Counted from the stretch's first letter, positions 8,914-18,454 are shown. The stretch is 64,000 nt of DNA from Gelidibacter salicanalis (GCF_007997285.1 NZ_VORX01000008.1:1-64000); one strand, 5' to 3'. Notes: generated by a model from the letters alone, not told the origin. Numbers and translations: made by a program.

Positions 8914-10213
8914 ATGCAATAGCATTCAACAGCACCGATTTTAAATCTTGATAGTTGGTGATAGAAATAGCTACTTTCTTCTGGTCCATGACTGCTTTAA
9001 TTTGTGCAGGCAATGCTATGTTTTTGTCAATAACAGAAACCACTACATCCAAAAACTTTGTGGGGTGAGCGGTTTCTAAAAACACGCAATGCGCATTAGG
9101 ATGCTCTTCAAGATACGCTTTACACCCCAAGTATCCCACGGCACCATGCGGATCAGCGACGTAGTTATAGGTTTCATAAAGTTCTTTTAAAGCCTTTCGA
9201 GTCTGATCATCAGAAAAACTATAGGAGGATAGATTTGATTTTAAAGTCTCAAAATCATTTTTGTAGATTTCCTGAATGCGGATAAAGTTACTCGGGTTAC
9301 CAACATCCATAGCATTGCTGATGGTTTGTACAGAGGGTTTTGGTTGATATGATCGGGAGCTCAGGTATTCAGTAACCACATTGTTTTCATTATTAGAGGC
9401 TATAAAATGCTGAATGGGCAAACCCAACTGCTGTGCCATCATTCCTGCACAAATATTTCCGAAATTGCCACTAGGTACAGAAAACACGATGTTTTTATGG
9501 GTGTTATGAAGTTGTTTGTAAGCAAAAAAGAAATAAAACATTTGGGGCAGCCAACGCGCAACATTGATTGAATTTGCAGAGGTCAACTGCATATTAGAAG
9601 TCAATTCATCGTCTAAGAACGCTTGTTTTACCATGTCTTGACAATCATCAAATACACCATCCACCTCTAAAGCGGTAATGTTTTGTTTTAAAGTAGTCAA
9701 CTGTTTTTCTTGAATATCACTCACTTTTCCACTTGGGTATAGAATAACTACATTAACGCCTTTTACGCCTAGAAATCCATTAGCAACAGCGCCTCCCGTA
9801 TCTCCTGAAGTGGCAACCAACACGGTTACTTCTTTAGTGTTATCTTGATTAAAATATCCTAAACATCGGGACATAAATCGAGCACCTACGTCCTTAAAGG
9901 CCATTGTCGGACCATGAAAAAGTTCTAAAGTGGATATGTTTTCACTGATGTTAACTACCGGAAAGTCAAATGATAACGTTTCCTCGATAATTGTTTTTAA
10001 AACAGTTTCAGGAATATCTGGACTTACAAATTGTTCTATCGCCTGAAAAGCAATCTCCTCATAAGATAGAGAGTCTATATTGTCAAAAAATGAAGTAGGT
10101 AAGGGGCTAATGCTTTCAGGAAAGTAAAGTCCTTTATCAGGAGCGATTCCTTTGATAACTGCTTCTTTGAAAGACGAGTTTGGGGCTGTTTTGTTTAGGC
10201 TGTAATAATTCAT
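8912..10213 (-). CDS. thrC: Threonine synthase
   Basis: Start taken at ATG 10213 (433 residues, MNYYSLNK); six additional in-frame codons upstream fall in a repeat-like spacer. The pyridoxal-phosphate lysine is Lys107 in GPTMAFKDVG. The phosphate loop is the ATSGDTGGAVANGF segment. The enzyme converts O-phosphohomoserine to threonine. It is the third gene of thrA-thrB-thrC, separated from thrB by a 95-bp spacer with simple repeats. Length and order are usual for Bacteroidota. Confidence 0.97.
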   Translation of the reverse strand: MNYYSLNKTAPNSSFKEAVIKGIAPDKGLYFPESISPLPTSFFDNIDSLSYEEIAFQAIEQFVSPDIPETVLKTIIEETLSFDFPVVNISENISTLELFHGPTMAFKDVGARFMSRCLGYFNQDNTKEVTVLVATSGDTGGAVANGFLGVKGVNVVILYPSGKVSDIQEKQLTTLKQNITALEVDGVFDDCQDMVKQAFLDDELTSNMQLTSANSINVARWLPQMFYFFFAYKQLHNTHKNIVFSVPSGNFGNICAGMMAQQLGLPIQHFIASNNENNVVTEYLSSRSYQPKPSVQTISNAMDVGNPSNFIRIQEIYKNDFETLKSNLSSYSFSDDQTRKALKELYETYNYVADPHGAVGYLGCKAYLEEHPNAHCVFLETAHPTKFLDVVVSVIDKNIALPAQIKAVMDQKKVAISITNYQDLKSVLLNAIA

Positions 10214-10308
10214 TTTAATTTTTTTTGCCACGAATTCACTAATCTTTCTCAGAATTTTTTATGTAACTCTGTGCTTCTCTGTGTAATTCTGTGAAATAAT
10301 TTTATAAT
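10214..10308. repeat. Simple-repeat spacer between thrB and thrC
   Basis: This 95-bp gap contains CACGAATTCACTAAT followed by three degenerate copies of (T)CTGTG (…AACTCTGTG…TCTCTGTG…TTCTGTG). A related CACGAATTTCACGAATTA stretch lies in the next spacer of the same operon (about 11270-11290). No gene is present. Confidence 0.6.
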
Positions 10309-11235
10309 TTAAATTTCTTTAATTCCATCCGTATTGATCTGAGATACATAGGTTTCAAACGCAATGGCTGTATTAGAATACACATTCCGCATTGCTTTCT
10401 CAACCTTTTTAGCATTCTCGATGCCTTTAGATAACGCATAGATTGAAGGTCCTGCACCAGAAATCCCGGCACCTAAGGCGCCATTATTGAGCGCTGCGGA
10501 TTTCACCTCTTTAAAATATGGAATCAATTGACTACGGTGTGGTTCCACAATGACGTCTTGTAAGGCTCTTTTCAATAATTCATAGTCGTTAGTATGTAGG
10601 GCATGCACAAAACTTCCCACATTGGCCCATTGGGTAATCGCATCCTTCAACGGAAACGATTTGGGTAAAATGGCTCTCGCATCAGCGGTTTTAATTTCTA
10701 TTTGCGGATGAATAATGGTGGCGTATAGATCTTTTGGAGTAGGTAATTGCAAAACTTCTAAAGGAAATGTACTTTTTACCAAAGTAAATCCTCCAAAAAT
10801 ACCTGGAGCCAAATTATCGGCATGTTCGCTGCCGCTTGCCAAGGCTTCTCCCTTCATGGCAAAATCTGTCACTTGGGTTTTGCTATAAGGTCGTCCTAAA
10901 AGCTCATTAATGGCAAAGACACTTCCTGAGGCACTAGCGCTGCTACTCCCAATGCCACTGCCAGGTTTAATTTTTTTATATATTTCAATCTCAAAACCGA
11001 AATCGGGTTGCGCATCAGCGATCATGGCTAAGGCAGAAACGCCAGCCACATTTTTATCGGATTCATAAGGCAAATTAAAACCTTCAATTTTGGTGATGAA
11101 AATGCCTTTCTTGTCCGTTTTTCTGGCTATCATCTCGTCGCCAATGGTCTCTAAACAAAACCCGAGGACGTCAAATCCGCAGGAGACATTAGCTACCGTT
11201 GCCGGTGAGAATATTTTGATTTCGTTTTTTATCAC
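10309..11235 (-). CDS. thrB: Homoserine kinase
   Basis: A 308-residue GHMP kinase. The phosphate-binding loop PGSGIGSSSASAS is at 91-103. The C-terminal glycine motif is GALGAGISGAGPSIYAL. It phosphorylates homoserine using ATP. It sits between thrA and thrC in the same orientation. All expected motifs are present and the length is typical. Confidence 0.97.
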   Translation of the reverse strand: MIKNEIKIFSPATVANVSCGFDVLGFCLETIGDEMIARKTDKKGIFITKIEGFNLPYESDKNVAGVSALAMIADAQPDFGFEIEIYKKIKPGSGIGSSSASASGSVFAINELLGRPYSKTQVTDFAMKGEALASGSEHADNLAPGIFGGFTLVKSTFPLEVLQLPTPKDLYATIIHPQIEIKTADARAILPKSFPLKDAITQWANVGSFVHALHTNDYELLKRALQDVIVEPHRSQLIPYFKEVKSAALNNGALGAGISGAGPSIYALSKGIENAKKVEKAMRNVYSNTAIAFETYVSQINTDGIKEI

Positions 11236-11320
11236 AGGTACTTGATTTATATTTCTACTGATTTTTTGACACGAATTTCACGAATTATCACTAATTCATA
11301 TTTGTATCTGAACGCTCATG

Positions 11321-11414
11321 TACTGCCTACTGCCTACTGAAGACCGCTAACTGGAAAACTGCCAACTGAAAACTGCCAACTGAAAACTGCCTACTGAAGA
11401 CTGCTTACTAAAAA
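11321..11414. repeat. Degenerate ACTGCC(A/T)ACTGAAA tandem repeat
   Basis: The 179-bp gap between thrA and thrB ends in a run of short imperfect repeats: TACTGCC/TACTGCC, AACTGGAAA, then AACTGCCAACTGAAA twice, with diverged copies on either side. The run stops at the thrA stop codon. Such low-complexity runs recur between genes in flavobacterial genomes (recalled, not checked). It encodes nothing recognisable. Confidence 0.7.
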
Positions 11415-13859
11415 CTAATTTCCAATACGAATAATATCCGCAAACAAGCCTGACGCCGTCACATCTGCTCCAGCTCCAGCACCTTTAATAATCATCGGCT
11501 GCTCCGGGTAGCGTTGGGTATAAAACATGACAATATTGTCCTTGCCCTGTAAATTATAGAAGGGATGCTCCTTAGGTATTTCTTTCAGTCCTACCTTAGC
11601 CTGACCATTATTAAATTCTGCCACATATTTTAACTGACATGCGTTATTTTTAGCTGATGCAAACAGGTTTTGAAAGTGTGCTTCATCTGCTATAAGCGTT
11701 TCATAAAAATCGTCAACAGAATTGCTGTTCAAATTGTCTTTGGTCAAAAATGAGGTGTTTTCAATATCCTCTAAGTTGAGTTGTGTTCCACTTTCTCTCG
11801 CGAGGATCAATATTTTACGTGCCACATCAACACCACTTAAATCAATCCGTGGATCCGGTTCTGTATAGCCTTCTTTTTGCGCCTGTTTTACAACATCATG
11901 GAATTTTGTACCATCATCAAAATTGTTAAACACAAAATTTAAACTTCCTGAAAGCACCGCCTGAATGGAGGTAATTTTATCGCCCGAAGCAATGAGGTGA
12001 TTTAAAGTGTCAATCACTGGCAATCCCGCACCAACGTTAGTTTCGAACAAAAATGGAGCGCTGTACTTAACAGACAGCTTTTTTAAAGTACTATAATTTT
12101 CAAAGGCACTGGAACAGGCTATTTTATTGCAGGCTACCACAGCAATACTTTCTTTTAAATAATCGGCATAAATTGTAGAAACCTCCTCATTGGCAGTGAC
12201 ATCTACAAAAATACTGTTGCGAAGGTTGAAGCTTTTATTGCGCTCCAAGAAACCTTCTATGGAAGCCATTTCTCCTATAGCCAATTGCTCCTTCCAATCT
12301 TTTAAAGACAATCCAGATTCATCAAAAATCATGTTCCGGGAATTGGATAAGCCAATAATTCTCAAATTGATTTTAAGTTGTTCTTTAAGATATTTCCGTT
12401 GCTGCTTGATCTGCTCTACTAGGCGTTCTCCTACATTTCCAACACCAGTTATATACACATTCAGTTGCTTGGTTTGATCCTCAAAAAACCCTTCATGAAT
12501 GGTGTTCAGTGCTTTTTTGACATCTTTTTGGGCAATAACCGTAGAGATATTTTTTTCTGAAGCACCCTGAGCGATGGCTCTAATGTTGATATTATTTCTG
12601 CCTAAAGCACTAAACATGCGGCCACTGATGCCTTGGTGATTTTTCATATTATCTCCAACCAAGGCCACAATAGAAAGATCTTTTTCAACAATGATCGGAT
12701 CAATTTTTTTCAAGGCAATTTCATTTTCAAATGTTTGATTGATGCTGAGGGCAGCGAGATAGGCATCACCTTCATCAATTCCAAAACAGATAGAATGTTC
12801 CGAAGAGGCTTGTGTGATAAAAATGACATTAATTTTCTCTATGGCCAAGGTTTCAAACAAGCGTTTAGAAAATCCGGGAATACCCACCATGCCATGTCCT
12901 TGTAACGTTAATAACGCAATATTGTTAATGTTGGTGATGCCTTTGGCAGCATTGTGAAAGCCGTTACTTTTATCATTCGTAATGATGGTGCCACGTGCTT
13001 CCGGATCAGAAGTATTTTTAATATGAATGGGAATCTCCAAATTCAAAACCGGCTGAACTGAAGGCGGGTAAAGTACTTTTGCTCCAAAATGCGACAATTC
13101 CATCGCTTCCTGATACGACAATTTTTCAATAGGATAGGCTTGTTTGACCAGTTTAGGATTGGCGGTATACATACCACTGACGTCCGTCCAAATTTCCAAA
13201 CGGTTAACTTTTAAAGCTGCCGCAACAATAGCCGCGGTAAAATCTGAACCGCCACGGCCCAAGGTGGTAATTTCGCCTGATTCAGATTTTGAGACAAAGC
13301 CGGGGAGGATTGTAATTCTCTGACTGACATCCTTAAAATAGTCTTGAATGTTAGCATTCGTAATGCCGTAATTAACTTCGGCTTTTGTAAAATTAGCATT
13401 GGTCACCACCAAATCTTGACAGTTTTTGCGAAGTGCATCTAACCCTTGATGTTTCAGACTTTCTGCAATAATGTAGGAGGAAAGGAGCTCTCCAAAACTT
13501 ACCAGTTTATCTTTTGTTTTTGGAGACAATTCATTAATGAGATAGATGCCATCCAATAAACTTTTTAAACTCGCTAAAGTACTTTCCACATACTCTTTGG
13601 CACTGTCGTTTTTATTGGAAATAAGCTCAGATAAAATAGTGAGATGTATGGCTTTAATAGTTTTAAATTCAGAGAGGTAGCTTTCGTTTTTTTGTTGAGC
13701 CAATTCACCGGCGTTCAATAATTTATCGGTAATACCACCTACTGCTGAAACCACGCAGATTACCGGTTCTGTTTGTGAATAATCATCTAATATCTTGATG
13801 ACTTTTTTTATATTTTCTGAGGAACCCACTGAAGTCCCTCCAAATTTTAATACGTTCAT
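11415..13859 (-). CDS. thrA: Bifunctional aspartate kinase / homoserine dehydrogenase I
   Basis: An 814-residue fusion. The aspartate kinase domain starts at MNVLKFGGTSVGSS and carries FGELLSS and GRGGSDFTAA. Two ACT-type regulatory stretches follow at about 310-450. The homoserine dehydrogenase domain starts near residue 465 with the NAD-binding VYITGVGNVGERL and includes SGSLNFVFNNF. It catalyses the first and third steps from aspartate to threonine and is expected to be feedback-inhibited through the ACT domains. It heads the thrABC operon, downstream of a threonine/isoleucine-rich leader peptide. Confidence 0.97.
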   Translation of the reverse strand: MNVLKFGGTSVGSSENIKKVIKILDDYSQTEPVICVVSAVGGITDKLLNAGELAQQKNESYLSEFKTIKAIHLTILSELISNKNDSAKEYVESTLASLKSLLDGIYLINELSPKTKDKLVSFGELLSSYIIAESLKHQGLDALRKNCQDLVVTNANFTKAEVNYGITNANIQDYFKDVSQRITILPGFVSKSESGEITTLGRGGSDFTAAIVAAALKVNRLEIWTDVSGMYTANPKLVKQAYPIEKLSYQEAMELSHFGAKVLYPPSVQPVLNLEIPIHIKNTSDPEARGTIITNDKSNGFHNAAKGITNINNIALLTLQGHGMVGIPGFSKRLFETLAIEKINVIFITQASSEHSICFGIDEGDAYLAALSINQTFENEIALKKIDPIIVEKDLSIVALVGDNMKNHQGISGRMFSALGRNNINIRAIAQGASEKNISTVIAQKDVKKALNTIHEGFFEDQTKQLNVYITGVGNVGERLVEQIKQQRKYLKEQLKINLRIIGLSNSRNMIFDESGLSLKDWKEQLAIGEMASIEGFLERNKSFNLRNSIFVDVTANEEVSTIYADYLKESIAVVACNKIACSSAFENYSTLKKLSVKYSAPFLFETNVGAGLPVIDTLNHLIASGDKITSIQAVLSGSLNFVFNNFDDGTKFHDVVKQAQKEGYTEPDPRIDLSGVDVARKILILARESGTQLNLEDIENTSFLTKDNLNSNSVDDFYETLIADEAHFQNLFASAKNNACQLKYVAEFNNGQAKVGLKEIPKEHPFYNLQGKDNIVMFYTQRYPEQPMIIKGAGAGADVTASGLFADIIRIGN

Positions 13860-13894
13860 GGTCGATTGTATGTTGGATTTAAACTAACTACTTG

Positions 13895-13948
13895 AAAAAA
13901 AAAGAAATAATGCGGCGGAAATGAATGTATATATTAACCCCAAGGGGT
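13895..13948 (-). promoter_or_regulatory. thr leader hairpin and U-run (putative attenuator)
   Basis: In the transcript the short palindrome ACCCCTTGGGGT (13937-13948) overlaps the last codons of the leader peptide. About 35 nt later comes a run of nine U (13895-13903), some 35 bases before the thrA start. Hairpin, U-run and Thr-rich leader together suggest attenuation. A conventional GC-rich terminator stem directly before the U-run is not obvious; CCGCCGC is present but I find no good partner. The mechanism is therefore unresolved. Confidence 0.45.
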
Positions 13949-14026
13949 AATAGCTGTAATAGAGGTCGTACCTTCAGTAGAAATGAAGGAGAAGAAATGG
14001 TTTTTGATGATATCTAAACAATCCAT
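13934..14026 (-). CDS. thrL: thr operon leader peptide
   Basis: A 30-codon frame starts at ATG 14026 and ends with TAA at 13934. It encodes a peptide whose second half reads STEGTTSITAITPWG. Five of these 15 residues are threonine and two are isoleucine, the regulatory amino acids of the E. coli thr operon leader. It starts about 19 bp after a perfect -7 box and ends 74 bp before thrA. Ribosome stalling at Thr/Ile codons when these are scarce would control readthrough into thrABC. Position and composition make this a strong candidate although it is too short for gene finders. Confidence 0.8.
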   Translation of the reverse strand: MDCLDIIKNHFFSFISTEGTTSITAITPWG

Positions 14027-14044
14027 ATATTGGTCTATACCTTT

Positions 14045-14052
14045 CAAAAGTA
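14045..14052 (-). promoter_or_regulatory. -7 promoter box of the thr operon
   Basis: On the minus strand TACTTTTG matches TAnnTTTG exactly. A TTTT at the -33 distance (19-bp spacing) is a partial -33 box. Initiation near 14038 would place the leader-peptide start about 12 nt into the transcript. Confidence 0.65.
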
Positions 14053-14140
14053 TTATTTTTACTCTAATAAAAAAATTTATCATCCACTTTTGGGTGTAAA
14101 TACCACATAATTAAATATATCACAAAATAACACCCCTAAA

Positions 14141-15712
14141 ATGAAGATATTCTCAAAAGAACAAATATACAAAGGCGATCAAGTCACGGCCAAAAAACAG
14201 AAGATTAGCTCCACGGAATTAATGGAACGTGCGGGCATGCAAATATTCAATTGGATTCATCAGCGCATGCAGGGGGCTCAAGTTCCTATTCATGTATTCT
14301 GTGGCATTGGAAATAATGGTGGCGACGGATTAGTGGTCGCCAGGCATCTCACTATTTATGGGTATAATGTGCATACCTATGTTGTGAACTGCAGCGATAA
14401 ACGTACAGAAGATTTTTTGGTGAATTACGATCGCATCAAGCAAACCACCAAAAAATGGCCGATCATGTTGAACTGTGAAGCGGATTTTCCGCCCATAGGT
14501 CCTGATGATATTATCGTAGATGCCGTATTTGGCATCGGTCTTAATAGACCACCGAATGATTGGATTAAAGGATTATTCCAACATTTTAGAGCTTCAAAGG
14601 CTTTTACCTTAGCGATTGATCTCCCGTCCGGACTTTATGCAGATCAAGTTCCAGAGGATGAAAATGGCGTAGTATGGGCTGATTATACCCTAAGTTTCCA
14701 ATCGCCTAAACTGGTCTTTTTTCTGCCTCAAACCTCCAAATACACGGTACAATGGGAAGCTTTGGATATTGGAATTGATCCTGAATTTTTACAAGCCACA
14801 GAAACTGAAGTGGAATTGATGGGAAAACTAGAGATGCTTCCCATCTATCAGCCGAGAGAAAAATTCTCGAATAAAGGAACTTATGGTCATGCTTTAGTTG
14901 TTGGTGGGAGTTATGGCAAGATAGGGGCGGTGGTGCTTTCCGCACGCGCAGCCTTGGCTTCAGGAGTTGGATTGGTCACTACTTTCACTCCAAAATGCGG
15001 ATATATACCTTTGCAATCCTCTTTTCCTGAAGCGATGGTTATAACGGATACTGACGACGAGAAAATCACAGCAATCTCATATGACATCGCCCCTACAGCA
15101 ATAGCCTTAGGCATGGGAATGGGAACGCATAAGGAGACGCATTTGGCTCTCAAAGAATTCTTAAAGAACAATACAACTGCTTTGGTGATTGATGCCGATG
15201 CTCTTAACATTTTAGCAGCTCATAAAGCAGACCTCAAATTATTGCCACCGCAAACAGTTTTAACGCCTCATCCCAAAGAGTTGGAGCGACTTATTGGTAC
15301 ATGGACGGATGATTTTGATAAGCTGAAAAAGGCCGAAGCGTTTACTAAAAAACACGGCTGCATTTTGGTCATTAAAGGCGCACATACTATTACCGTTTTT
15401 GGCAATAAATTCTATGTTAATGCTACCGGCAATCCTGGATTGGCAACTGGTGGAACAGGAGATGTACTTACGGGTATTATCACTGGACTGATCTGTCAGG
15501 GCTATGAACCATTTATTGCTACTGTTTTTGGTGTATATCTACATGGGAAATCTGCCGATATTGCAGTAGAAGATTATGGCTATCAAAGTTTAACCGCAAG
15601 CCATGTCATAGATTATTTAGGGCGAGCTTATCTCAATCTCTTCGAAAAACCACCAGTACCGGAACCTGCCCAAGGAAATGGCCAAGGAAATGCCGAAGGA
15701 AAAAAAGCATAA
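14141..15712 (+). CDS. nnr: Bifunctional NAD(P)HX epimerase / ADP-dependent NAD(P)HX dehydratase
   Basis: A 523-residue fusion. The N-terminal YjeF_N epimerase domain (about 1-220) has GIGNNGGDGLVVARHL. The C-terminal ribokinase-like dehydratase domain (about 230-500) has the catalytic Asp441 in GGTGDVLTG. The protein repairs hydrated NADH and NADPH. A short Pro/Gly/Gln/Asn-rich tail after residue 505 is probably disordered. It is transcribed alone, divergently from the thr operon, and ends in a strong hairpin terminator. Confidence 0.95.
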   Translation: MKIFSKEQIYKGDQVTAKKQKISSTELMERAGMQIFNWIHQRMQGAQVPIHVFCGIGNNGGDGLVVARHLTIYGYNVHTYVVNCSDKRTEDFLVNYDRIKQTTKKWPIMLNCEADFPPIGPDDIIVDAVFGIGLNRPPNDWIKGLFQHFRASKAFTLAIDLPSGLYADQVPEDENGVVWADYTLSFQSPKLVFFLPQTSKYTVQWEALDIGIDPEFLQATETEVELMGKLEMLPIYQPREKFSNKGTYGHALVVGGSYGKIGAVVLSARAALASGVGLVTTFTPKCGYIPLQSSFPEAMVITDTDDEKITAISYDIAPTAIALGMGMGTHKETHLALKEFLKNNTTALVIDADALNILAAHKADLKLLPPQTVLTPHPKELERLIGTWTDDFDKLKKAEAFTKKHGCILVIKGAHTITVFGNKFYVNATGNPGLATGGTGDVLTGIITGLICQGYEPFIATVFGVYLHGKSADIAVEDYGYQSLTASHVIDYLGRAYLNLFEKPPVPEPAQGNGQGNAEGKKA

Positions 15713-15714
15713 AA

Positions 15715-15751
15715 AAATGCCGCACTTATAAAAATGCGGCATTTATTTTTT
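15715..15751. terminator. Bidirectional terminator
   Basis: AAATGCCGCA and TGCGGCATTT form a 10-bp perfect stem with a 10-base loop. An A-run lies to the left and ATTTTTT to the right. It separates the convergent NAD(P)HX repair gene and the TlpA-like gene. Confidence 0.9.
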
Positions 15752-15768
15752 AAGAATTTACGAGTCAA

Positions 15769-16806
15769 TTAGATATTCAAGTTATCAAATAACTCAGTAA
15801 GTTTTTTACTGGAAGGCCTAGGCGCGTTAGCATCTACTACATTTCCATTTGGATCGATTAAAATGAATCTCGGAATGCCATTAATGTTATAATTCTTAAT
15901 AAAATCTGATTGCCAATTTTTATCAGAAAACAATTGAATGCCACCTAAGTTTTCTTCAGTAATCATCGTTTTCCATTTATTTTTAGCCACATTCATATCG
16001 CCACCACCGCTACGCATGGCATCGTCAATAGAAATACTCACAAATGCGATATTTTTATCGGCATAATCAGCTTCCAATTTTTTCAAAGAAGGAATTTCAG
16101 CAATACAAGGTCCACACCAGGTTGCCCAAACATCGACGTATACATATTTCCCGGCTAAATCCTTGAGCGAGGTTGTACCGCCTTTAAAATTCTCATAATT
16201 TTCAAATGTTGGAGAAGGAGAGCCTACAGGGAATTGTTCTCTAATAGCAATGGTTTCTGCAAAATAGTTTTGAAACATGTTCAACATCGGATTCAAGTTT
16301 GATTTTGCCATGTTTGTCACGGTAGTATCAACACTTTTATCATGGTCGTAAAATGTTAGTAACTCCTTTCTTATATTTTCAATTTCTGTTTTAAGCCCTT
16401 CTGAACTTAAGCTGCTCAATTTATCTTGGTCCAATAATTCTTTTTCTAATCGCATTTGCTCAATTAAAAATGTATTGTGTTCAGCTCCAGATCCTGAGAA
16501 TTCTAAAGATTCTTCAAAATTACTACCATCTGCATTCACAGTGATGTCAAACCCGTTTTTCAAAAAGATTGGTAACGCACTTGCGCCATTAAAAAAACCG
16601 AAAACTTCTGGTTGATCGATTTTAAGGGTGTCCGAGAATGTACCGTCAGAATTCAATACAATTGTTTTCATGATGGTTCTGTTTCTTAACAGAATAGAAT
16701 CGCTGGTTTTATTGGAAATTTTTCCTGATAAAGTGACATAGTCTTTTGGAGCATCGTTACAGGACACAATAGCTAAGGCACTTAAGAGAACTACTATTTT
16801 TTTCAT
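15769..16806 (-). CDS. TlpA-like thioredoxin-fold lipoprotein
   Basis: I place the start at ATG 16806 (345 residues); the open frame extends 51 codons upstream into non-coding DNA. A lipoprotein signal ends in LAIVSC (Cys18). A beta-rich DUF4369-like domain fills the first half, then a thioredoxin domain carries WATWCGPC (Cys231, Cys234) and a GIPRFILID cis-Pro region. It should be anchored in the cell envelope and act as a disulfide reductase or oxidoreductase. It is divergent from hutH with its own promoter. Its client proteins cannot be inferred. Confidence 0.9.
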   Translation of the reverse strand: MKKIVVLLSALAIVSCNDAPKDYVTLSGKISNKTSDSILLRNRTIMKTIVLNSDGTFSDTLKIDQPEVFGFFNGASALPIFLKNGFDITVNADGSNFEESLEFSGSGAEHNTFLIEQMRLEKELLDQDKLSSLSSEGLKTEIENIRKELLTFYDHDKSVDTTVTNMAKSNLNPMLNMFQNYFAETIAIREQFPVGSPSPTFENYENFKGGTTSLKDLAGKYVYVDVWATWCGPCIAEIPSLKKLEADYADKNIAFVSISIDDAMRSGGGDMNVAKNKWKTMITEENLGGIQLFSDKNWQSDFIKNYNINGIPRFILIDPNGNVVDANAPRPSSKKLTELFDNLNI

Positions 16807-16825
16807 TGCTATATTTTTAAGATGC

Positions 16826-16833
16826 CAAAAGTA
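16826..16833 (-). promoter_or_regulatory. -7 promoter box for TlpA-like gene
   Basis: On the minus strand TACTTTTG matches TAnnTTTG exactly, 20 bp upstream of the chosen ATG. That supports the downstream start over the longer open frame, because the box lies inside the longer frame. Confidence 0.6.
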
Positions 16834-16930
16834 GGAGATTGAAAAGACATAAGAGAATCTTTTATTAATTATTAACATTTGTTGGATAATGTAAAGGTAT
16901 TGTTGATTTTTGAAGCTATAATTGATAATA

Positions 16931-18442
16931 ATGAATTTGACGCACAGCATATCCTCCAAAACATTAGAATTAGCGACGATCAGCGATATTCTTTTTTACG
17001 ACCAAAAAATTGAACTTTCAAAGGAATCCATAGTCAATATTAATGCTTGTAGAGACTATCTCAACAACAAAATGTTGGAGCAAGATGAGCCAATCTATGG
17101 TATCAATACTGGTTTTGGATCTTTATATAACGTAAAGATTTCAAAAGACAAATTGACCCAGTTACAAGAAAACTTGGTCATGTCTCATGCCTGTGGGATG
17201 GGAAATCAGGTGCCCAATGCCATTGTAAAACTCATGTTGTTGCTGAAAATTCAGTCGTTAAGTTATGGTCATAGTGGCGTACAGCTTGGAACGGTACAGC
17301 GCTTGGTCGATTTTTACAATCATGATATTTTGCCAATAATATATACTCAGGGCTCTTTGGGTGCTTCTGGAGATCTTGCACCTTTGGCTCATTTGGCCTT
17401 GCCATTAATAGGGAAGGGGGAAGTTTTCCATGACGGAAAAATGAAGCCAACATCTGAAATTATGCAACAATTTAATTGGCAGCCCATAACATTATTGTCT
17501 AAAGAAGGTTTGGCGCTTTTAAACGGAACACAGTTTATGAGTGCATATGGTGTGCATTTATTATTGAAATCTTATAAACTTTCTTATTTAGCCGATTTAA
17601 TCGGTAGTATTTCTTTGGATGCTTTTGATGGTAGAATCGAGCCGTTTAATGAATTGGTACATTTGGTACGTCCTCATAATGGGCAATTGAAAACGGCAGA
17701 ACGTGTTCGGGAATTTCTGGAGGGCAGTCAGTTGATATCTCAGCAAAAGCAACATGTTCAAGATCCGTATTCGTTTAGATGCATTCCACAGGTTCATGGC
17801 GCAACTAAAGATACTTTAGAGTTTATCCATAAAACCATAAAAACCGAAATCAATTCGGTAACCGATAATCCAAATGTATTTGTTGGAGAGAATGAAATTA
17901 TTTCTGGTGGTAATTTCCACGGACAGCCATTAGCCTTAGCTTTGGATTACTTAAAGATTGCCATGGCAGAACTTGGTAATATTTCCGAAAGACGCATCTA
18001 TCAACTTATTTCCGGACTGCGCGGACTGCCAACATTCTTAGTGGATAATCCTGGTTTAAATTCCGGATTTATGATTCCGCAATATACTGCTGCAAGTATT
18101 GTTAGTGCAAACAAACAATTGGCAACGCCTGCTAGTGTAGATTCTATTGTGTCCTCCAACGGGCAGGAAGACCATGTGAGTATGGGTGCTAATGCTGCAA
18201 CTCAGGCGTATACCTTAGTATATAATGTAGAAAAGATTTTAGCAATCGAATTGTTGAATGCTTCACAGGCCATCACCTTTAGACAACCGAAAACGTCGTC
18301 ACCATTAATAGAAGCATTTTTAAATAGTTATCAAAGTGAAGTGCAATTTGTGACTCAAGATTTAATATTTCATGAGCTCATGCATAAATCGTTGCAATTT
18401 ATTACTGATTTTTCGATTGAAAATGAGTTGTTGTTTGATTAA
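16931..18442 (+). CDS. hutH: Histidine ammonia-lyase
   Basis: The ATG at 16931 gives 503 residues, the normal family length; an in-frame TTG lies 9 bp upstream. The MIO-forming triad Ala145-Ser146-Gly147 is in GSLGASGDLAPL, and the NGTQFMSAYG region follows. It deaminates histidine to urocanate in the histidine degradation pathway. No other hut gene is in the window. Close relatives include tyrosine and phenylalanine ammonia-lyases, but overall the sequence looks like HutH. Its 3' end leads straight into the palindromic repeat array. Confidence 0.93.
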   Translation: MNLTHSISSKTLELATISDILFYDQKIELSKESIVNINACRDYLNNKMLEQDEPIYGINTGFGSLYNVKISKDKLTQLQENLVMSHACGMGNQVPNAIVKLMLLLKIQSLSYGHSGVQLGTVQRLVDFYNHDILPIIYTQGSLGASGDLAPLAHLALPLIGKGEVFHDGKMKPTSEIMQQFNWQPITLLSKEGLALLNGTQFMSAYGVHLLLKSYKLSYLADLIGSISLDAFDGRIEPFNELVHLVRPHNGQLKTAERVREFLEGSQLISQQKQHVQDPYSFRCIPQVHGATKDTLEFIHKTIKTEINSVTDNPNVFVGENEIISGGNFHGQPLALALDYLKIAMAELGNISERRIYQLISGLRGLPTFLVDNPGLNSGFMIPQYTAASIVSANKQLATPASVDSIVSSNGQEDHVSMGANAATQAYTLVYNVEKILAIELLNASQAITFRQPKTSSPLIEAFLNSYQSEVQFVTQDLIFHELMHKSLQFITDFSIENELLFD

Positions 18443-18454
18443 ATTGCCTGGCAC

